Shown here in pieces: positions 7,108-14,761 of a DNA stretch of 64,000 nt (position 1 is the first letter of the stretch; every line of letters begins with the position of its first letter). The notes beneath the pieces are model-generated. The model ran no database searches. It saw only the letters and a list, made by a program, of their open reading frames with translations, and was not told the DNA's origin. This DNA comes from JACPHD01 sp964526325 (lineage in GTDB: Bacteria > Patescibacteriota > Patescibacteriia > Patescibacteriales > GWC2-42-12): contig CAZGKM010000003.1 of NCBI GenBank assembly GCA_964526325.1, positions 1 through 64,000 on the forward strand, read 5' to 3'. Made by a program: the position numbers and the translations under genes.

Positions 7108-9024
7108 ATGCCCAATCCTTCCGATGAAATAAAAAGTAAATTGGATATTGTTGACGTTATCCGCGAATATATTCAGCTTAAAGCGGCTGGTTTGAATTTT
7201 CGCGCCAACTGCCCGTTTCATCGGGAAAAAACCCCGTCGTTTATGGTTAGTCCGGAAAAGCAGATTTGGCATTGCTTCGGCTGCGGCAAGGGCGGCGACG
7301 TTTTTTCTTTTGTCATGGAGATTGAAGGTTTGAGTTTTGTTGAAGTCTTACGCCTGCTTGCTAAAAAGGCCGGCGTAGTTTTAAAAAAATCTGATCCGGC
7401 GCTAACTTCAAAACGGAACGCGCTTTTAGATATTTTAGAATTGTCAGCCAGATATTATCATAAAGTTTTAACCGATAGTCCGGCGGCCGAAACAGCGCGC
7501 CAATATTTAAAAGAGCGGGCTATAACTTCTGACACCATAGAAAAATGGCAAATTGGCTATAGTCCGGATACCTGGGACAGCCTGACAAATTTTTTAAAAA
7601 GTAGAGGTTTTGGCGAAAACGAGATTTTTTTAGCTGGTTTAAGCGTTAAAAAAGAAAAAACTCCGGGTTTTTACGACCGCTTTAGGGGCCGCATTATATT
7701 TCCCATACATGACGTTAACGGCAACGTGGCAGGTTTTACCGCGCGAGTCAGGCCGGAAAAAGAAGCGGAAGAGAAGATGGGCAAATATATTAACACTCCC
7801 CAAACCATGATTTACGACAAATCAAAAATTTTATTCGGTTTAGATAAGGCTAAAATGGCGATTAAAGCCGAAGACGCGGCGGTTTTGGTTGAAGGCCAGA
7901 TGGACGCGATCATGGCCGAGCAGAACGGCTTTAATAATATTATCGCTTCTTCCGGCACGGCTCTAACGGTTGAACAGGTGAATTTGATTAAGCGCTATTC
8001 AAATAATTTATTTTTGTCTTTTGATATGGATAAAGCCGGCGATTTAGCGGCTGAACGCGGCATCGCTCAGGCTATGCAAGCGGAAATGAATATAAAAGTC
8101 ATTGAATTGCCGGAAGGCAAGGATCCTGACGAGTGCATTAAAAATAATCCCGAGGGCTGGCGGTTAGCGGTTAAGAACGCTAAGCCGATGATGCAATATT
8201 ATTTTGATAAAACATTCGCCAAGCTGAATTTAAAAGAATACGAAGGCCAAAGCCAAGCGGAAAAAATACTTCTGCCGGTAATCGCAAAATTCGGCTCAAA
8301 AACCGAGCAGGATTTTTGGTTAAAAAAATTAAGCCAGGAAGTAAATGCCAATGAAAATTCTTTGAGAGAAAAACTCGGAGAAATTATGAAAAAACAAAAC
8401 CAGACAAATTTTTCGGCTAAACCTTTAAATCAACCGCCAAAAGAATTAAGCCAATTAAAACCCAGCCGGGAGCAGATGCTTTCGGAATTGCTTTTGGCTT
8501 TTGTCATAAGATTTCCGGCGCATTTAGAGTATGTAATTAATCATATCGGACCGGATGATTTAGCCGGCGAATCCAATCAACTGCTTTACAAAAATATAAT
8601 TATTTATTATAATAAGCTCATAGATTTATGGACTCGTGAAGGAGGAAATTTTGAATTGGGAATAAATTATTTAAGCTTGAAAGAATGGTTAAGTAATCCG
8701 GATAATTTTACTCAAGCTAGCGATGATAAAACCGACAGCCAGCCTGATAGTTATAAGTGTTTGAGCTTATTGGACAGGCTGGTTCTTTTAGCTGATAAAG
8801 ATTTTTATGATTATAACGAAGAGCAGGTTAAGACCGAGATAATAAATATTATGGCTACGCTCAGAGTAAATTATTTAAATATCCGGCGCCATGAAATAGC
8901 TAAATTAATCGCCGGCATAGAAAAAGAAAATATCAGCGGCCAAGAAAAGAATGAAAAATTAAAAAATTTAATGGAAGAGTTTAAAACTTTAACCGAGGAA
9001 ATAAATTCAATAGAGATAAAATAA
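7108..9024 (+). CDS. dnaG: DNA primase DnaG
   Basis: A 638-aa primase that makes the RNA primers for DNA replication. The N-terminal zinc-binding CHC2 domain has Cys35, His38, Cys56 and Cys59. The catalytic core follows, and the TOPRIM domain has the acidic residue Glu262 in VEGQMDA and the DMD motif at Asp306/Asp308. The C-terminal third (about 430-638) is the variable helicase-binding part. It is full length for the family. It is followed 13 bp later by rpoD, the order of the classic macromolecular-synthesis operon (without rpsU). The short 6787 gene precedes it by 6 bp. Confidence 0.98.
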   Translation: MPNPSDEIKSKLDIVDVIREYIQLKAAGLNFRANCPFHREKTPSFMVSPEKQIWHCFGCGKGGDVFSFVMEIEGLSFVEVLRLLAKKAGVVLKKSDPALTSKRNALLDILELSARYYHKVLTDSPAAETARQYLKERAITSDTIEKWQIGYSPDTWDSLTNFLKSRGFGENEIFLAGLSVKKEKTPGFYDRFRGRIIFPIHDVNGNVAGFTARVRPEKEAEEKMGKYINTPQTMIYDKSKILFGLDKAKMAIKAEDAAVLVEGQMDAIMAEQNGFNNIIASSGTALTVEQVNLIKRYSNNLFLSFDMDKAGDLAAERGIAQAMQAEMNIKVIELPEGKDPDECIKNNPEGWRLAVKNAKPMMQYYFDKTFAKLNLKEYEGQSQAEKILLPVIAKFGSKTEQDFWLKKLSQEVNANENSLREKLGEIMKKQNQTNFSAKPLNQPPKELSQLKPSREQMLSELLLAFVIRFPAHLEYVINHIGPDDLAGESNQLLYKNIIIYYNKLIDLWTREGGNFELGINYLSLKEWLSNPDNFTQASDDKTDSQPDSYKCLSLLDRLVLLADKDFYDYNEEQVKTEIINIMATLRVNYLNIRRHEIAKLIAGIEKENISGQEKNEKLKNLMEEFKTLTEEINSIEIK

Positions 9025-9037
9025 TATTTTTTTAAAT

Positions 9038-10300
9038 ATGGCCAAACAAAATAAAAAAATTAAAAGCCAAGTTAAAAAGAAAAAGATTCAGCGGCCCAAA
9101 ATAAAATCCAAGGCTAAAAGTTTTAAGGCGAAAAAAATAAATTACAAAAAAATTTATAAAAAGCCTAAAGCTAAAAAGCCGCGCCGGGAAAAAGAGGAGC
9201 ATATTGTAATAAAGCCGACCGAGGAGCAAATAAAAAATATCATTATTAAAGGTCGTTCAAGAGGTTTTTTGACGGAAACCGAATTATTGTATGTTTTTCC
9301 CGAGATTGAAGAGTATATTTATGATTATGAGCTGACTTTAGAAGCTTTGCAAAAAAACGGCATTCAGATAATTGAAGATACGGGCGGATTTTTGGGCGCA
9401 GGCGATGATGTAAAAAATAAATCAGGACAAATCATCGGTTTTACCGAGAAGAAAAAATTCGATATTTCCGAGTTAAGCGCCGATTCCATCCAAATGTATT
9501 TAAGGGAGATCGGCAAAGTGCCGCTTTTATCCAGCGAAGAAGAAATTGAATTGGCTAAACGCAAAGAAAAAGGCGATAAGGAAGCGGAGAAAAAAATTAT
9601 TGAAGCTAATTTGCGCTTAGTGGTTTCCATCGCGAAAAAATTTACCGGCTCTAAAAGCTTAAGCCTGCTCGATTTAATCCAGGAAGGCAATATCGGCTTA
9701 TTCCGCGCCGTGGAAAAATTTGAATACCGCCGAGGCTATAAGTTTTCAACTTATGCTACCTGGTGGATTAGGCAGGCGATTACCCGCGCTTTAGCCGATC
9801 AGTCGCGCACCATAAGAATCCCGGTACATATGGTAGAAACGATTAATAAATTCCAGCAAGTCCAGCGCCAATTAATCCAGGATTTAGGCCGTGAACCGCT
9901 GCCTGAAGAAATCGCGGCCGAAATGGGCGAAGATATCGATAAAGTCAGGCACGTCATAAAAATATCCCAAGATACTATTTCGCTCGAAACTTCCATCGGC
10001 GACGACGACGAAGATTCGACTTTGGAAGATTTTATTGAAGATGTTAAAAATGTAACGCCGGAGCGGGCGGCCGCTTTGCAATTATTAAAAGATTATGTCC
10101 AAGAAGTTATTGTTGAATTAACGCCTCGGGAGCAAAAAATACTGGAAATGCGTTTTGGCTTGGTTGACGGCGTTGCCCATACGTTGGAAGAAGTCGGCCG
10201 CGAGTTTGATGTTACTCGCGAGCGTATAAGACAGATTGAAGCGAAAGCCTTGGAGCGCATCCAGAAGCATTCTGGAATTAAAAAACTTAGGGATTATTAA
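9038..10300 (+). CDS. rpoD: RNA polymerase primary sigma factor (RpoD/SigA)
   Basis: A 420-aa sigma-70 with a very Lys-rich N-terminus (about 1-55), a region 1.1-like segment, region 1.2 (DSIQMYLREIGKVPLLS), region 2 with NLRLVVSIAKKF and the -10 reading helix YATWWIRQAITRA, region 3, and region 4 with the helix-turn-helix TRERIRQIEAKAL. Region 3.0 reads RIPVHMVETINKF. His264 and Glu267 correspond to E. coli His455 and Glu458, known to contact the extended -10 element, which fits the TGn-TATAAT promoters found throughout the window. It directly follows dnaG in the same operon and ends at a strong terminator. Confidence 0.98.
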   Translation: MAKQNKKIKSQVKKKKIQRPKIKSKAKSFKAKKINYKKIYKKPKAKKPRREKEEHIVIKPTEEQIKNIIIKGRSRGFLTETELLYVFPEIEEYIYDYELTLEALQKNGIQIIEDTGGFLGAGDDVKNKSGQIIGFTEKKKFDISELSADSIQMYLREIGKVPLLSSEEEIELAKRKEKGDKEAEKKIIEANLRLVVSIAKKFTGSKSLSLLDLIQEGNIGLFRAVEKFEYRRGYKFSTYATWWIRQAITRALADQSRTIRIPVHMVETINKFQQVQRQLIQDLGREPLPEEIAAEMGEDIDKVRHVIKISQDTISLETSIGDDDEDSTLEDFIEDVKNVTPERAAALQLLKDYVQEVIVELTPREQKILEMRFGLVDGVAHTLEEVGREFDVTRERIRQIEAKALERIQKHSGIKKLRDY

Positions 10301-10317
10301 AATTTAATAATAAAAAG

Positions 10318-10347
10318 ACCGTCCTTTCCTAAGGGACGGTTTTTGTT
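10318..10347 (+). terminator. Terminator of the dnaG-rpoD operon
   Basis: ACCGTCC (10318-10324) pairs with GGACGGT (10334-10340) around a nine-base loop and is followed by TTTTGTTT. This is a classic Rho-independent terminator, 18 bases after rpoD. Confidence 0.9.
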
Positions 10348-10358
10348 TGAGCGGATTT

Positions 10359-11414
10359 TTATCCGCCCAAGTTTAAGGATATTTGCTCGGCCGGCTCGTT
10401 TATGTTTTTTCCGGCAAGAATCATTTTGGATATTTTTAATAAATTATAAATAGTACGCCCGCCGGGAATTTTATTGGCGGTTTTCATGACTTCATTGGTT
10501 TTTCCTTGGAGATGGATTTGCGTTAAGGTTTTTACCGGATCAATATCCGATATTTTTTCTAAAGAATCATCTTGTTTGGTATTGATTGCTAGAGATAAAA
10601 TTTTTCCGGCCTTATTAAGAAATAATTTTGTCATTTTTAATTCTGATTTGGCGGCCGCCTGTCTGGCGCAATCCAGCAACGATATTGTTCGGTCAACCTT
10701 GTTTAGGTACGGGTTTGCCCATTGATTTTTAAGATAGGTAATCAGCCTGCTTATTTTACCCGGCAAACCGAAGGATTTTTCTTTGGCCAAACCGTCGTCC
10801 GGCATAATTTTTTCAAGATATTGGCAAGCTTTATGGATTGAGGCTTCCATTTGCTTTACCGCGTATATTAAGACTGTTCGCCTCATCTCAATGCGCGGTT
10901 CAATAACTTTTAACTTCTCTAGCAGACAAAACAATTCCTCGGCTACTTGAGAATTATTTTCCATATTATTTTTTTGCAAAGTATATCCTTTAATAATATG
11001 ATCCTGCATTCTAATAGCGGCGTTAATGTCTTTAGCTATCCGCGGCTCGATTGTTCTATTTCCGGCACAGTCAGTAACCCAGTAGGGAACACTAACCATG
11101 CCATCCGGCAGAATCCTAATGCCGAACTTGTTTAAATTTTCGTTCCAGTAAACCTTTTTTAAATCTTTCGCCGCTTCCGCTTTTTTTTCATAACTGTAAA
11201 TAACGGCATTGATCTGTTTATACAACGGACCAATCAAATAATTCGGTATTTCGAAAAATGGGAAATTCTGGCTTATTTTTCTTTTGGGCTTGCCGTTTTC
11301 CACATCAAAAAATATTTTATTGCCGTTAATATAGGCAATAATGTATTTAACTCTCCCATCTGAATCTAGAACTACTTGACTAAGTTCTCTTGGTAAAAAA
11401 TTTACCGTAGGCAT
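10359..11414 (-). CDS. Protein of unknown function, 351 aa
   Basis: A soluble 351-aa protein with no signal or membrane helix. The N-terminal 60 residues look like beta strands (LSQVVLDSDGRVKYIIAYIN). A mixed middle with VPYWVTDCAGNRTIEPRIAK follows, and the C-terminal two thirds are helical. I do not recognise it. The start is well supported: an unusually good AAAGGAGG ribosome-binding site stands about 11 bases before the ATG, with a TTGACA-type promoter upstream. It is convergent with rpoD and divergent from tRNA-Asn. Confidence 0.7.
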   Translation of the reverse strand: MPTVNFLPRELSQVVLDSDGRVKYIIAYINGNKIFFDVENGKPKRKISQNFPFFEIPNYLIGPLYKQINAVIYSYEKKAEAAKDLKKVYWNENLNKFGIRILPDGMVSVPYWVTDCAGNRTIEPRIAKDINAAIRMQDHIIKGYTLQKNNMENNSQVAEELFCLLEKLKVIEPRIEMRRTVLIYAVKQMEASIHKACQYLEKIMPDDGLAKEKSFGLPGKISRLITYLKNQWANPYLNKVDRTISLLDCARQAAAKSELKMTKLFLNKAGKILSLAINTKQDDSLEKISDIDPVKTLTQIHLQGKTNEVMKTANKIPGGRTIYNLLKISKMILAGKNINEPAEQISLNLGG

Positions 11415-11481
11415 TTCTCTTTTCCTCCTTTCAACGGTTTGAGGTTGTTAGATTTTTAAAGACCATTTTAATTGTATGTAA

Positions 11482-11508
11482 AGTATCATATATCTGTCAT
11501 TTTGTCAA
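11482..11508 (-). promoter_or_regulatory. Promoter of the 351-aa protein gene
   Basis: On the minus strand a perfect TTGACA (11508-11503) is followed 15 bases later by GATACT (11487-11482). The -35 is strong and the -10 weak. The strong ribosome-binding site downstream is consistent with a regular leadered transcript. Confidence 0.45.
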
Positions 11509-11518
11509 ATAGTTAAGG

Positions 11519-11546
11519 TTGACATATTTAAGAAATATTATATAAT
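11519..11546 (+). promoter_or_regulatory. Consensus sigma-70 promoter upstream of tRNA-Asn
   Basis: TTGACA (11519-11524), a 16-base spacer and TATAAT (11541-11546): both hexamers are perfect. The predicted start is near 11553, about 75 bases before the mature tRNA-Asn, so it probably drives that tRNA. Confidence 0.8.
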
Positions 11547-11554
11547 ATCAACAT

Positions 11555-11590
11555 AACTGCCTTATAGCCTTTGGGCAGGTTTTAATTTTT
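11555..11590 (+). terminator. Hairpin with T-run between promoter and tRNA-Asn
   Basis: AACTGCC (11555-11561) pairs with GGCAGGTT (11574-11581) with one bulge, and TTTAATTTTT follows. The shape is that of a terminator placed immediately after the predicted transcription start. It may be an attenuator or a processing signal, or it may define a very short RNA. The assignment is tentative. Confidence 0.4.
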
Positions 11591-11626
11591 AAATTAATTA
11601 TAAGCCAACAAATAGCTAATTATTAT

Positions 11627-11698
11627 TCCCGGGTAGCGCAGCGGTAGCGCAGCTCGCTGTTAACGAGTTGGTCGTCGGTCCGAATCCGACCCCGGGAG
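11627..11698 (+). tRNA. tRNA-Asn (anticodon GTT)
   Basis: A complete 72-base cloverleaf. Acceptor TCCCGGG/CCCGGGA (11627-11633 with 11691-11697), D-arm GCGC-AGCGGTA-GCGC, anticodon arm GCTCG-CTGTTAA-CGAGT with anticodon GTT, a five-base variable loop, T-arm GTCGG-TCCGAAT-CCGAC and discriminator G11698. CCA is not fully encoded. Confidence 0.97.
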
Positions 11699-11707
11699 CA
11701 TTACGAT

Positions 11708-11737
11708 AAAAAACAGGGTTTAACGACTCTGTTTTTT
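11708..11737 (+). terminator. Terminator of tRNA-Asn
   Basis: AAAAACAG (11709-11716) pairs with CTGTTTTT (11729-11736) and runs into a T-tract. It lies 10 bases after the tRNA. Confidence 0.75.
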
Positions 11738-11864
11738 AGTTAAGCCAATAAAAACTGGTCCTAACCTAAAAGTTTTTTCTTTTTGCGCGATAGTCATTTC
11801 TTCAATATAGCAAATTGTTTTTCTTGCTTTTTACCAAATATGATTATATATTAGATATATCTAT

Positions 11865-13583
11865 ATGCGAATATATAACCGTCAGCCTTTGAAACAAGCC
11901 TTACTTCTGAAAGTTGTAATTTTTGGGATAGTTATTGTAATTATGATTCTTTTTGTAGCCATTTTGCTTGTTAATAAATCAAAACCAATTGAGTCAAAAG
12001 CCATTAATCTTCTTACCGGTCAAAATTGGCAGGAATTCGCTGGCGCTACCACTACAAAAGAAGGTCTTCATATTCAACCTCTTAATAGAATCATTATCCA
12101 TCAAGACGGGTCTCTAGGGCAGCCGAATCCTCCGGTAAGCCTTACCGGTCCGCGCCTTTCAGTATCCGGTGATTTTATTATTTCTGCACAAATGGAAAAA
12201 ATAAACACTCAAGGATCGCTCCGGCTCTATGGCAAGCTTCCTGTTATTTACGATCAATGGCGGCTGGAGAACGGTAGCGTTGCTATAGATGTGGCTACTA
12301 GCACAATTGTTGTACGGATTTGGGATGGCAGTTCAAATAATTCTATTGATATGAGGACCTATCCGTTTAAGCTAGAAAACGTCATGGTTATTTCTATCGA
12401 ACACAGAGCCAATACCCTAATTATCAGCGCCAACAAACAAATACTTGGCGCTATACCCGACCATCATATTTTTGACAGTCAAGAAGTTTGGTTCGGAGCT
12501 GATGCTGCTATCGGTGACGATTGGTTATTAAGCGCGTTAACGGTTGAGCCGCTAAATAACGGACAGGTTGAGATTATCACCCCGCCATCTTTTAAGACAA
12601 CTCATGATAACCCAAACGCTCTGCGCAATCTAGCGGCTGCACACCCGCGTAAACTAAGAATTGGTGCGGCCATCGCTTTTGACCCACTCGTTACCGATGA
12701 AGAGTACAGAAAAATTGCTATGGGTGAGTTCAATATGATTACACCAGAAAATGGCATGAAACCGGAATTTATACATCCGCAGATCGGCGTCTATGTATTT
12801 ACTGAAATGGATGCTCTGGTTGATATTGCATTAAAAAATGACCAACTGGTGCATGGACACGCTTTAGTCTATGCAAAAAGTAGTCCTGATTGGATGACAA
12901 AAGCTCCAAAAAAAGAACTTCAAAAAATCATGGTTGATCACATAACAACTGTAGTTGATCATTTCAAAGGAAGAGTCGTAGAATGGGACGTTGTCAATGA
13001 ACCCTTATCAAATAAAAAAGCCCCGTATCATAATGAGCAATCTGGTTTGGAAAAAAATATCTGGTATGAAGCTATGGGGGAAGAGTATATAGATTTGGCA
13101 TTTCAGTCTGCTCACCAAGCCGATCCGTCTGCTAAATTATATCTTAACGATTTTGGTCTTGAGCGCGACGGGGAACGATGGGATGCTCTTCTTGGTTTAA
13201 TTAAGCGGCTTAAAGATAGAGGGGTGCCGATTGATGGTGTTGGGTTTGAATCACATATATACGGGGATGGCGATTATAACGATCCAGACGTACTTAAAGC
13301 GCACCTGCGAAAATTGGCGACCTTCGGGCTTAAAGTTCGCATCTCGGAAATAGACGTCACAGGCGATGATCCTAAAGAACAAGTCAATCAATTTCTAGTT
13401 GCCTTAGATGCTTGTCTTTGCTCAGCTAACTGTACCGGGTATTCTACTTGGGGGGTTACTGACCTCTATGGTTCGACTACAAGGTCCGATCGATACCCGG
13501 CCGTCTATGGCACTAGTTTACTTTTTGATACAGAATTAAAAGCTAAACCTGCTTATTTTGCGCTTCAACAGCGACTTAGATAG
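11865..13583 (+). CDS. Membrane-anchored GH10 family endo-1,4-beta-xylanase
   Basis: A 572-aa protein with an N-terminal membrane anchor (about residues 14-37), a beta-rich module (about 50-230) resembling a laminin-G/carbohydrate-binding jelly roll, and a C-terminal GH10 barrel (about 255-572). The catalytic acid/base is Glu379 in WDVVNEP and the nucleophile Glu495 in RISEIDV. The HGHALVY strand and a C-terminal STWGVTD are also typical. GH10 enzymes cut xylan and related beta-1,4-glycans. Anchoring at the surface would let a small cell trim plant, algal or host polysaccharide. No dockerin is attached. It is a single gene flanked by a tRNA and a recombinase remnant, so horizontal gain is plausible. 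Confidence 0.92.
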   Translation: MRIYNRQPLKQALLLKVVIFGIVIVIMILFVAILLVNKSKPIESKAINLLTGQNWQEFAGATTTKEGLHIQPLNRIIIHQDGSLGQPNPPVSLTGPRLSVSGDFIISAQMEKINTQGSLRLYGKLPVIYDQWRLENGSVAIDVATSTIVVRIWDGSSNNSIDMRTYPFKLENVMVISIEHRANTLIISANKQILGAIPDHHIFDSQEVWFGADAAIGDDWLLSALTVEPLNNGQVEIITPPSFKTTHDNPNALRNLAAAHPRKLRIGAAIAFDPLVTDEEYRKIAMGEFNMITPENGMKPEFIHPQIGVYVFTEMDALVDIALKNDQLVHGHALVYAKSSPDWMTKAPKKELQKIMVDHITTVVDHFKGRVVEWDVVNEPLSNKKAPYHNEQSGLEKNIWYEAMGEEYIDLAFQSAHQADPSAKLYLNDFGLERDGERWDALLGLIKRLKDRGVPIDGVGFESHIYGDGDYNDPDVLKAHLRKLATFGLKVRISEIDVTGDDPKEQVNQFLVALDACLCSANCTGYSTWGVTDLYGSTTRSDRYPAVYGTSLLFDTELKAKPAYFALQQRLR

Positions 13584-13640
13584 CCGTATTAAGGCAGTAC
13601 TTCATAAAATCTTTTTTTTCAATCCAAGGTTATTAAATAG

Positions 13641-13803
13641 TCAGCCAATGCCAGTATTAACCAGATAAATAATTTTACCCGCCGTCAATCGGATTTCTAG
13701 CCAAACGATCGGGGTGCCAAGAAAGTATGCCATCGGCCTTGCTTTGCTCAATTAATAAAAGCATTTCGCCGAATTTCATTCGGCCAGGTTTTTTGGCAGT
13801 TTT
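13641..13803 (-). pseudogene. Serine recombinase fragment, frameshifted
   Basis: The minus strand from 13803 to about 13678 reads KTAKKPGRMKFGEMLLLIEQ, continues with SKADGILSWHPDRLARNPID and ends with GG. This is the conserved N-terminal catalytic-domain segment of large serine recombinases, including the DRLAR helix. After Gly-Gly the frame meets a stop, but the -1 frame continues GKIIYLVNTGIG (13679-13644) as expected for the family, so there is a frameshift. No start, no active-site Ser region and no C-terminal part remain. It is a decayed fragment of a mobile-element integrase or resolvase. Confidence 0.8.
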
Positions 13804-13946
13804 TTAAAGCCAGGCTTTGCTCGCGGGTAAATCATTGCTTTTAAAAGCTTTTTAATAAAATAGTTTTAAACCTTTTTTTCTTGTCCGCCGAAGCTTTAGC
13901 GTAGGAGGAGAATTCAATTCGAGCTTCGGCGTAAAATCCGAGCTAT
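13804..13946. repeat. Intergenic remnant with a GC-rich inverted repeat
   Basis: The interval between the recombinase fragment and the terminator has no open frame of note. CGCCGAAGCT (13886-13895) and AGCTTCGGCG (13922-13931) are perfect inverted copies, 26 bases apart. The block between reads as a GC-richer intergenic element. Bases 13584-13640, just behind the xylanase, hold nothing recognisable. Confidence 0.45.
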
Positions 13947-13982
13947 AAAACAGAAATGAGCCGATAGGCTCATTTCTGTTTT
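13947..13982. terminator. Perfect 16-bp bidirectional terminator hairpin
   Basis: AAAACAGAAATGAGCC (13947-13962) pairs without mismatch with GGCTCATTTCTGTTTT (13967-13982) around GATA. A-run and T-run edges let it stop transcription in both directions. It separates the recombinase remnant from the ArsR-type operon. Confidence 0.85.
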
Positions 13983-14094
13983 ATTATATTAAAAGAGTTC
14001 GTAAATTTTTTAATTATTTCTCAAAGTTAAATAGGCTAATATAATCATGATTAACTGGTTATAATTCATGTCTTTGCCAAGCACGAATTTATAT

Positions 14095-14123
14095 TTGACC
14101 CATAAATTATAGAATGCTATCAT
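14095..14123 (+). promoter_or_regulatory. Promoter of the arsR-like operon
   Basis: TTGACC (14095-14100), a 17-base spacer and TATCAT (14118-14123), with an extended -10 TGC just upstream (14115-14117). The predicted start is about 14130, 19 bases before the arsR-like ATG. Confidence 0.75.
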
Positions 14124-14141
14124 ATCATTATAAACTGATAT
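14122..14141. promoter_or_regulatory. Candidate ArsR operator
   Basis: ATATCA (14122-14127) and TGATAT (14136-14141) form an inverted repeat with an eight-base spacer. It overlaps the -10/start region, where an ArsR/SmtB dimer would block transcription. ATA-TAT half-sites are usual for the family. Autoregulation of the operon is inferred. Confidence 0.5.
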
Positions 14142-14148
14142 TAATTTT

Positions 14149-14463
14149 ATGAAACCGCTTTGCTGTTCGAATAAAGAACTTACGAAAGAGTTCGCCAATC
14201 TGGCGAAATTTTTGCGTATTATTGGGGAAGACAATCGTTTAAAGATTCTTTGTTTGTTAAAAGATGGGGAGCATTGCGTTTGCGAAATTGTGGAAAACTT
14301 GGGTTTGCCGCAGAATCTTATCTCTACTCATTTAAAAGCGTTAAAAAATTTGAAGCTGGTGGAAAATCGCCAAGAATGGAAAAAAGTCTATTATTCCATA
14401 AATAAGCAAGCATTTAAAAAATATAATTCATTACTAACCATTTTTCTAAAAAACTATGAGTAA
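14149..14463 (+). CDS. ArsR/SmtB family metalloregulator
   Basis: A 104-aa winged helix-turn-helix repressor. The recognition region has LGLPQNLISTHLKALKNLKL and the wing ENRQEWKKVYYSI. The EHCVCEI box (41-47, Cys43 and Cys45) matches the ELCVCDL thiol site of arsenite-sensing ArsR, and an N-terminal Cys5-Cys6 pair could add ligands. Such repressors leave DNA on binding As(III), Sb(III) or related soft metals. It is first in a nine-gene operon, with a candidate operator at its own promoter, and it overlaps the next gene by 8 bp. Confidence 0.9.
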   Translation: MKPLCCSNKELTKEFANLAKFLRIIGEDNRLKILCLLKDGEHCVCEIVENLGLPQNLISTHLKALKNLKLVENRQEWKKVYYSINKQAFKKYNSLLTIFLKNYE

Positions 14464-14758
14464 AAAGATTGATAGCATACAAGTATTGGGATCGGGTTGT
14501 CCAACCTGCAAACAGCTGTTTGAAGCGACAAAGAAGGCGGTAGGAGAACTTAAAATAGATACTCCGGTTGAGTACATCAACGATGTCGCCAAGATGATTG
14601 AAATGGGCGTGATGCAGAGTCCGGTTTTAGCTGTTAATGGCAAACCGGTTCTGACAGGCGGCGGACATAGGGAGGCGGACATTAAAAACGTTTTAGAGAA
14701 AAATTTGCCGAGTAACAATCAGCCAGGCGGTGGCTGTTCGTGCGGAGGCAACTGCTAA
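14456..14758 (+). CDS. Small thioredoxin-like protein with cysteine-rich tail
   Basis: A 100-aa protein of the small thioredoxin/glutaredoxin-like type, with redox motif CPTC (Cys15, Cys18) after the first strand, MQSPVLAVNGKPV as the cis-Pro strand, and a C-terminal GGGCSCGGNC (Cys94, 96, 100) that could bind a soft metal. Proteins of this kind commonly sit beside COG0701 permeases. It overlaps arsR by 8 bp and precedes the permease by 3 bp. Its likely job is to hold or reduce the thiophilic substrate before export. It may play the ArsE part of an ArsEFG-like set, but this is an inference. Confidence 0.85.
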   Translation: MSKKIDSIQVLGSGCPTCKQLFEATKKAVGELKIDTPVEYINDVAKMIEMGVMQSPVLAVNGKPVLTGGGHREADIKNVLEKNLPSNNQPGGGCSCGGNC

Positions 14759-14761
14759 AAT

